This document shows positions 59,530 through 64,000 of a DNA stretch of 64,000 nt, piece by piece (position 1 is the first letter of the stretch; each line of letters starts with the position of its first letter). Origin of the DNA: Vanilla planifolia (taxonomy: Eukaryota; Streptophyta; Magnoliopsida; Asparagales; Orchidaceae); contig JAIUJO010000164.1 in the NCBI GenBank assembly GCA_023846275.1, forward strand, positions 682,001 to 746,000, written 5' to 3'. The notes beneath the pieces are model-generated. The model had not been told where the DNA came from. It saw only the letters and a program-made list of their open reading frames with translations, and did no database searches. Made by a program: the position numbers and the translations under genes.

Positions 59530-59885
59530 ACAATATAATCTCCTTATGGAGGTTCAAACATAAAGTCTGAGTAAAGATATCGAAAACATAGTTTGCAAAT
59601 GGGCATTCCTCAATCCCACACAACATCATATAAAAGGGCATGGTGCACAACCTAATCAGCTACATAGTTGCCAAGTTGTAGTGTGTGTGAAAGCTTGAAA
59701 GACCTCCTACCATTCGTAAAATTGATAGCATTTTGATTACCACTCCTATAATAGGTTGACACTAACATTTGAATTACTTTGAGAATAGCTGTTGTCAAGT
59801 TGGATACAATTTCTATAGCATGCATTTTATGAAATAAAGTTATAAGGAGTTCCATGGCTTTAAGAATGGCTATAAGTAGTTCCAT
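59530..59885 (-). pseudogene. RNase H C-terminal relic of LINE L7
   Basis: The minus strand reads GNYVAD, stop, VVHHALLYDVVWD, stop, then SDFMFEPP, stop, GDYIVDF. The G-N-x-V-A-D block carries the last catalytic Asp and runs directly into the same tail seen in L4, which ties the tail to RNase H in one frame. The helix block with the Glu lies at about 59,790-59,880 within frame 59,652-59,885. Confidence 0.78.
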
Positions 59886-60782
59886 TCATGAGGCCACCTC
59901 TAAAAGGCACATTTTACCAGCAATACTTATCGACTTGCCCAAATGATCTCACATAATTATGCAAATACCAGTATTAAGATTCTCTTTTGCCACCGTATCA
60001 TAATTAAGCTTAACCCATCTCATTGGAGAAGGATAAAACTTGAGGTTACAAACAACTCATGGAGGTTGCAAGAACTCCTTCTTGATGGGCTAGGATGGCT
60101 AGAAGATGTAGCAATAGTAGTATAAAACTATATGTTCCTTAGAAGAGTAGTAAGACAAAACGTATGACCCACATGTGCCTACATATTTCAATTAATCCAA
60201 AGTTGATACAATGCAATAGACAAACGTTATTTCTTTTGAAACATTAGAAACAAAAATATTACTCTTCATCTAATTAAACATCTCTTTCAATGATTTAAAA
60301 TGCATGTCATTATTCCCTTTAGCACAAAGTTTCATGATGAAGACATTAGCCCCTTAGATTTCTCGCACCATACAGCTTTCCCAAAGTTAATGTTCAATAT
60401 CTTCATCCTCCTTAAACACAATGTGTAAGATGCCTACAGCACTAAACATCTCACATAGAACCATAAATGATTGGGAATTATGTTTAGAATCAATCTCCAC
60501 AAAAATGTCGTTAGCCAAGGTTGTAAGTTTAAGTTCGAGAAGCAGACTACTTCATTTCTTTACATATTTTTTGCAACCATTAATGCTATCATCGATATAT
60601 TTAGATTCTAGAATTATGTCTTCACTCTATCTGAAATATAGCATATCTCTTTCATTAGGTTTATCCCATCATAATTGTAAGATGATGGAAACCAAAGTAA
60701 CAGAAAAAAATTTGAATCTTATCATTATCCCACACGCTATGCTGCCAAACAGATTCCTATACAAGAATTGGATATTCAACAT

Positions 60783-61145
60783 CTACGTTAAAAATCTTGG
60801 CCAGACTTCAGTTGAGAAAAATCTATTGCAAGTGTTTGACATGAAGGATACTTGTTTACCTCTACCAATATCCCATACTATATTCTCACTTGTAAAAGGC
60901 ATTGCATAAACTAGTAAATAACATGTAAGCAAAGCTTCACAGGACACATAGAGGTTATTATTTGATATACCATACTTGGACCTAAATATGTGAACCAATA
61001 AACCTTCTTCTTGACTCATCAAATTTCTATAGCACGTAGTTGTTAGTGTGATGTACGAACTAGACAAATCATGAATGCCAAGGCCATCCCACTCTTTGAG
61101 GAACATCAACAAATAATTGCTTGCAAAGTGAATTGAATTAATCAT
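60783..61145 (-). pseudogene. zf-RVT/linker relic of LINE L7
   Basis: The longest old coding stretch, 120 codons: LKEWDGLGIHDLSS, then EEGLLVHIFRSKYGISN, then NIVWDIGRGKQVSFMSN. It matches plant LINE order closely (G-G-L-G-I-x-x-L..., E-G-L..F-R-x-K-Y-G, V-W-x-I-G-x-G-x-x-V-x-F). The opposite-strand 162-codon frame at 60,421-60,909 is its shadow. Confidence 0.82.
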
Positions 61146-62639
61146 GCTAGATCCACTCCAAAGTACCTATTTATCAATCTACCCAACTCTTTAATGATGC
61201 TCTTTTGAATTAAATAGTGGGCTAAATAGCCTAATGTTGTCTTATCATTCAACTATTAACCATAGTATATGTGCCAAAAGTAGATGTGGCACTATACCAT
61301 GTGTAATAATTCTTCCAATGCCATGCTATTCGAGGCTCCTAGGGCATGTTAGAGTTGCTGCTATACTTATGGTTTTTATAATAGTCTATATAATAGAATC
61401 CAACCAAGCAAACTAACTTTTCCTTAAAAATTATTCTAACAACATACCTGGAGATCCATAGTAGCTTATAGTTTCTCAAACCATCTTCCATAAAGTACAC
61501 GCTCAAGAGTTATATTACCTCCAAATTTCCCATATGAAACATACCAATGCTATAGATGATGGAAAACATTTTGATGCTTTTAATTACCATAACAAATACC
61601 AAACCTATCTTGCATCCCTCTCTCATAACTATAGCCATACTTGAGCCTGGCCAAATCCTTAACTAACAAAATAGGCCAAATACAAGTTATCCAGTACACC
61701 CAAGTTCTATGACATGTAAGTCTAATGCAACCTATGCCAATACAACAATGCAAATAACTGCTTTGTGCCTACCAAAATAGTGTAGCTATATGACCATCTT
61801 CTAAATGTTTTTTGGAAAATGAAGTTGTTATTTAATGCTTTGCCTAAAATTACATTTAGATTCCCTCCCACCACTATTTGTTTGTTTTATTTTCCAAACA
61901 AATAGGGAGTTTCCCCTTCCATTACTCACATTTCCTTTATTTATCTCATAAAAATTCATTCGACAATACCTTTTCGATTTTCCCAAACTCTTAGTGCGAC
62001 TATAACAAAAGATGGATTTCGAACACTTGGGAGCACCACATACTTCACCTATTTCTACATCTAAGTATGTGAAGAAATGATTGGGCCTCCCTCAACTCCC
62101 TTACTACTTGATGGATTGTGCTTCTTATTTGTAATAACTTTATCCTCTCCCTATGTTTTTTCTTTGATACTTATTCGGCCCTAAGTGTGCCTCCAACATG
62201 CCCATCTTAATTGGCATAGAACCTACCATTTGCATTACTTGCTCCATATATTGATGTTGGTGTTGCTTTCTTATCTACTACTTGCTTATATCTTTATCTA
62301 TTTTGATCCTCTACCACTATGTTAATATAATCGAGCTCCACTTCCTTTGTTGAACTACCAGTAAAGGGCCAAGTGCTTATCTCTTCTCATCATGCTCCCT
62401 CATTCATATCTACATTGAGGCAGCCTCCCAATCTTTTTCTTGATAAAGTCTTGCATTTAAAGAACAAGAGCTCTCAACTATAGCAATAATGCAAATCAAC
62501 TAGACAAGTATATATTATCTGAAAGACTATCCTACCTTACCACATGTGAACCAAATAATAGACAACCCTTTGCACAATAATTATTAAAAAGACCAAGCAA
62601 AGGGTCAAATAGTCCAGTCCCATTTAAGTAGCATTGAAA

Positions 62640-64000
62640 GGTCCATTCTAATGCTCCCCTTGCAAAGGATGAACTTTACATGCGTGTTGTTCAACTCTCG
62701 ATCTTAATAGGTTCCTCTATTGCTTTTACAATACACAACATATTACCCTTGTCCCAATACATAAGTAGAAGTGCCAAAAAATGAATTTAGACTGAAGACA
62801 ACATAACCACTAAAATAATCATTTTCAATTCAAGCATCCTTATGTCTAACCCAATGTAAGGTTAACAACTTGCCATGGTTCTCTTAACCTAACCTAATAA
62901 CAATCTATAACTTAATAATAGTGTAAATAGAAACACCCAACATAAAGCACAACCCAAATATTCTCAAATGACCCCATCTACATTGGAGTATTCTAGCTAT
63001 CTATTGAAAGGATAAACATCCATTATACACTCTATCCATAAGGTCAAACTGGTGATAGTGGATTCATCATTCACATGCCTCATTCAATAAATGCAATTCA
63101 TCATTAATTTTGAATGAGGTATCCTATGCTTCTATCATCTTCACATCTAAATTGGTTGGTCTCTCTGAGTAGTTTATAGAGACCTCCCATTAGTTTAATA
63201 ATATCAATGATCTTTCTCTATCTAATAAGTGCCTCCTTAAAAGTGACCTTAACCAGTCCATGTGATCCATGTTTTCCATTTTGATAATTATCTTGCATAA
63301 GAACTATAGCATTTTTTAGAAGTATGTTGTATGCAACCACACAAATCACCATCATCAACACCTTTTGAACAGGGAGATATCTCCTATGAAAAATACATAT
63401 TTTTAGTATGTTCTTTCAAATCCTATTCATTGTCTTTTGGATTCTATTTTTCATCTTCCTATAGCAATTTTTGTTATGTGGAAACTTTGTCTTATTAAAA
63501 AGTTAATCTCATTCAAGCTAGCCTCCTCAAACTAAGACATTTCCATAAAGTGAACTACATTGGTCCCTACATAATGCTAAATTTCACCAGAAAACTCACT
63601 AGTGCTCTAACTTTAAGGACTATTTTTACATCTTGGATCATCATGCTATGCTTGTTCAACTCTTAACTTTTGTTTAGTTGAATGAAGGGCATCAGTACCT
63701 ACCATCTATGATGGGGACAATTGTAGAATTTTTTTTTTGTTTTCTTCACCATCTTACGAGATTTATTTAACTGCATTGTTAACCCTATTAAATGTGAATT
63801 TAGATGATTTGGAGTTTCAATCCATTTTTGAAGAAATTGGAAGCAAATCAAATAAATAAAGAATTGTAAGCTTGTCGTCACCATACTACAAACATTGGGT
63901 AAATCTAATCTCCATCCAACTCTAACTTTTTAACTCCATCTATCATCGATGCTACAAACCAATCCATCATACATCACCTTCTTTATGTACAACTCCATCT
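62640..64000 (-). pseudogene. ORF1 relic of LINE L7
   Basis: About 62,640-62,700 reads GSIRMDLSMLLKWDW, equivalent to the V-x-I-D-L-x-x-P-L segment after DUF4283 in Y1 and L4. 62,700-62,900 aligns with the DUF4283-like parts of L3b and L4. The rest (62,980-64,000) aligns with 39,370-40,300 and 43,150-43,900 and is the N-terminal side. Strongly decayed. Confidence 0.6.

Larger units (their letters stand above)
59498..64000 (-). mobile_element. Old LINE copy L7 (continues past the window)
   Basis: Reads right to left: ORF1 N-terminal side (64,000-63,000), DUF4283-like block (62,900-62,650), inter-ORF segment (61,900-61,440), zf-RVT linker (61,145-60,420), RNase H (59,885-59,780), tail (59,690-59,540) and the 3' terminus at 59,498. 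No reverse transcriptase block was found between zf-RVT and the inter-ORF segment, so it has an internal deletion like L4. The right end lies outside the window. Confidence 0.75.

Noticed and set aside
60421..60909. 162-codon plus-strand frame as a host gene
   Set aside because: It lies opposite the clearly recognisable LINE zf-RVT linker and shows no domain of its own.
1..64000. tRNA, rRNA or conserved small RNA genes
   Set aside because: No cloverleaf with A and B boxes and no rRNA-like stretch was noticed; a covariance-model scan would be decisive and could not be run.

Overview
The window looks like repeat-rich intergenic DNA from the nucleus of a land plant, probably one with a large, slowly purged genome. 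I find no intact host gene, tRNA or rRNA. Everything recognisable is retrotransposon: plant L1-type LINE remains (ORF1 with a DUF4283-like region and a CCHC zinc knuckle; ORF2 with endonuclease, reverse transcriptase, zf-RVT and RNase H) and two solo LTRs that kept their 5-bp target-site duplications. The species cannot be named from this.

Layout. Bases 1-5,419 are very AT-rich with no identifiable content apart from two (AT)n tracts. From about 5.4 kb to the end of the window lies a chain of old LINE copies, all on the minus strand, so each 3' end is on the left. I call them L1 (7.16-11.09 kb), L2 (15.06-25.13), L3 (25.13-31.48), L3b (31.48-32.56 plus 39.36-40.48), L4 (40.48-45.1), L5 (52.59-56.31), L6 (56.31-59.50) and L7 (59.50 kb to the edge). 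Several abut directly: the 3' terminus of L4, L6 and L7 touches the truncated 5' end of the copy before it. Between them sit three copies of an unrecognised repeat, family B (5.42-7.16, 11.09-14.10 and 45.29-52.59 kb). Its longest copy holds a diverged tandem array with a period of about 290-340 bp.

Later insertions cut this old layer. Solo LTR1 (15,159-18,102; target duplication AGTAG) and solo LTR2 (22,803-24,667; target duplication TCTTC) both sit in L2, and related uninterrupted sequence can be read in other LINE copies of the window. A younger LINE of the same lineage, Y1 (about 32,560-39,355), lies on the plus strand inside ORF1 of L3b. It keeps the CCHC knuckle, a YTDD reverse transcriptase box, the SDH endonuclease motif, zf-RVT and RNase H, but has many stops and frameshifts. 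The younger insertions keep many CG dinucleotides; the old LINE sequence has almost none, as expected for long-methylated plant DNA.

Nothing here appears to encode a working protein. The most interesting points are the head-to-tail, single-orientation LINE chain, the unidentified family B with its tandem array and twice-repeated junction to a LINE 3' end, and the roughly 272-bp direct repeats upstream of ORF1. Coordinates of old copies are approximate (tens to a few hundred bases); those of the LTRs and target duplications are exact readings.
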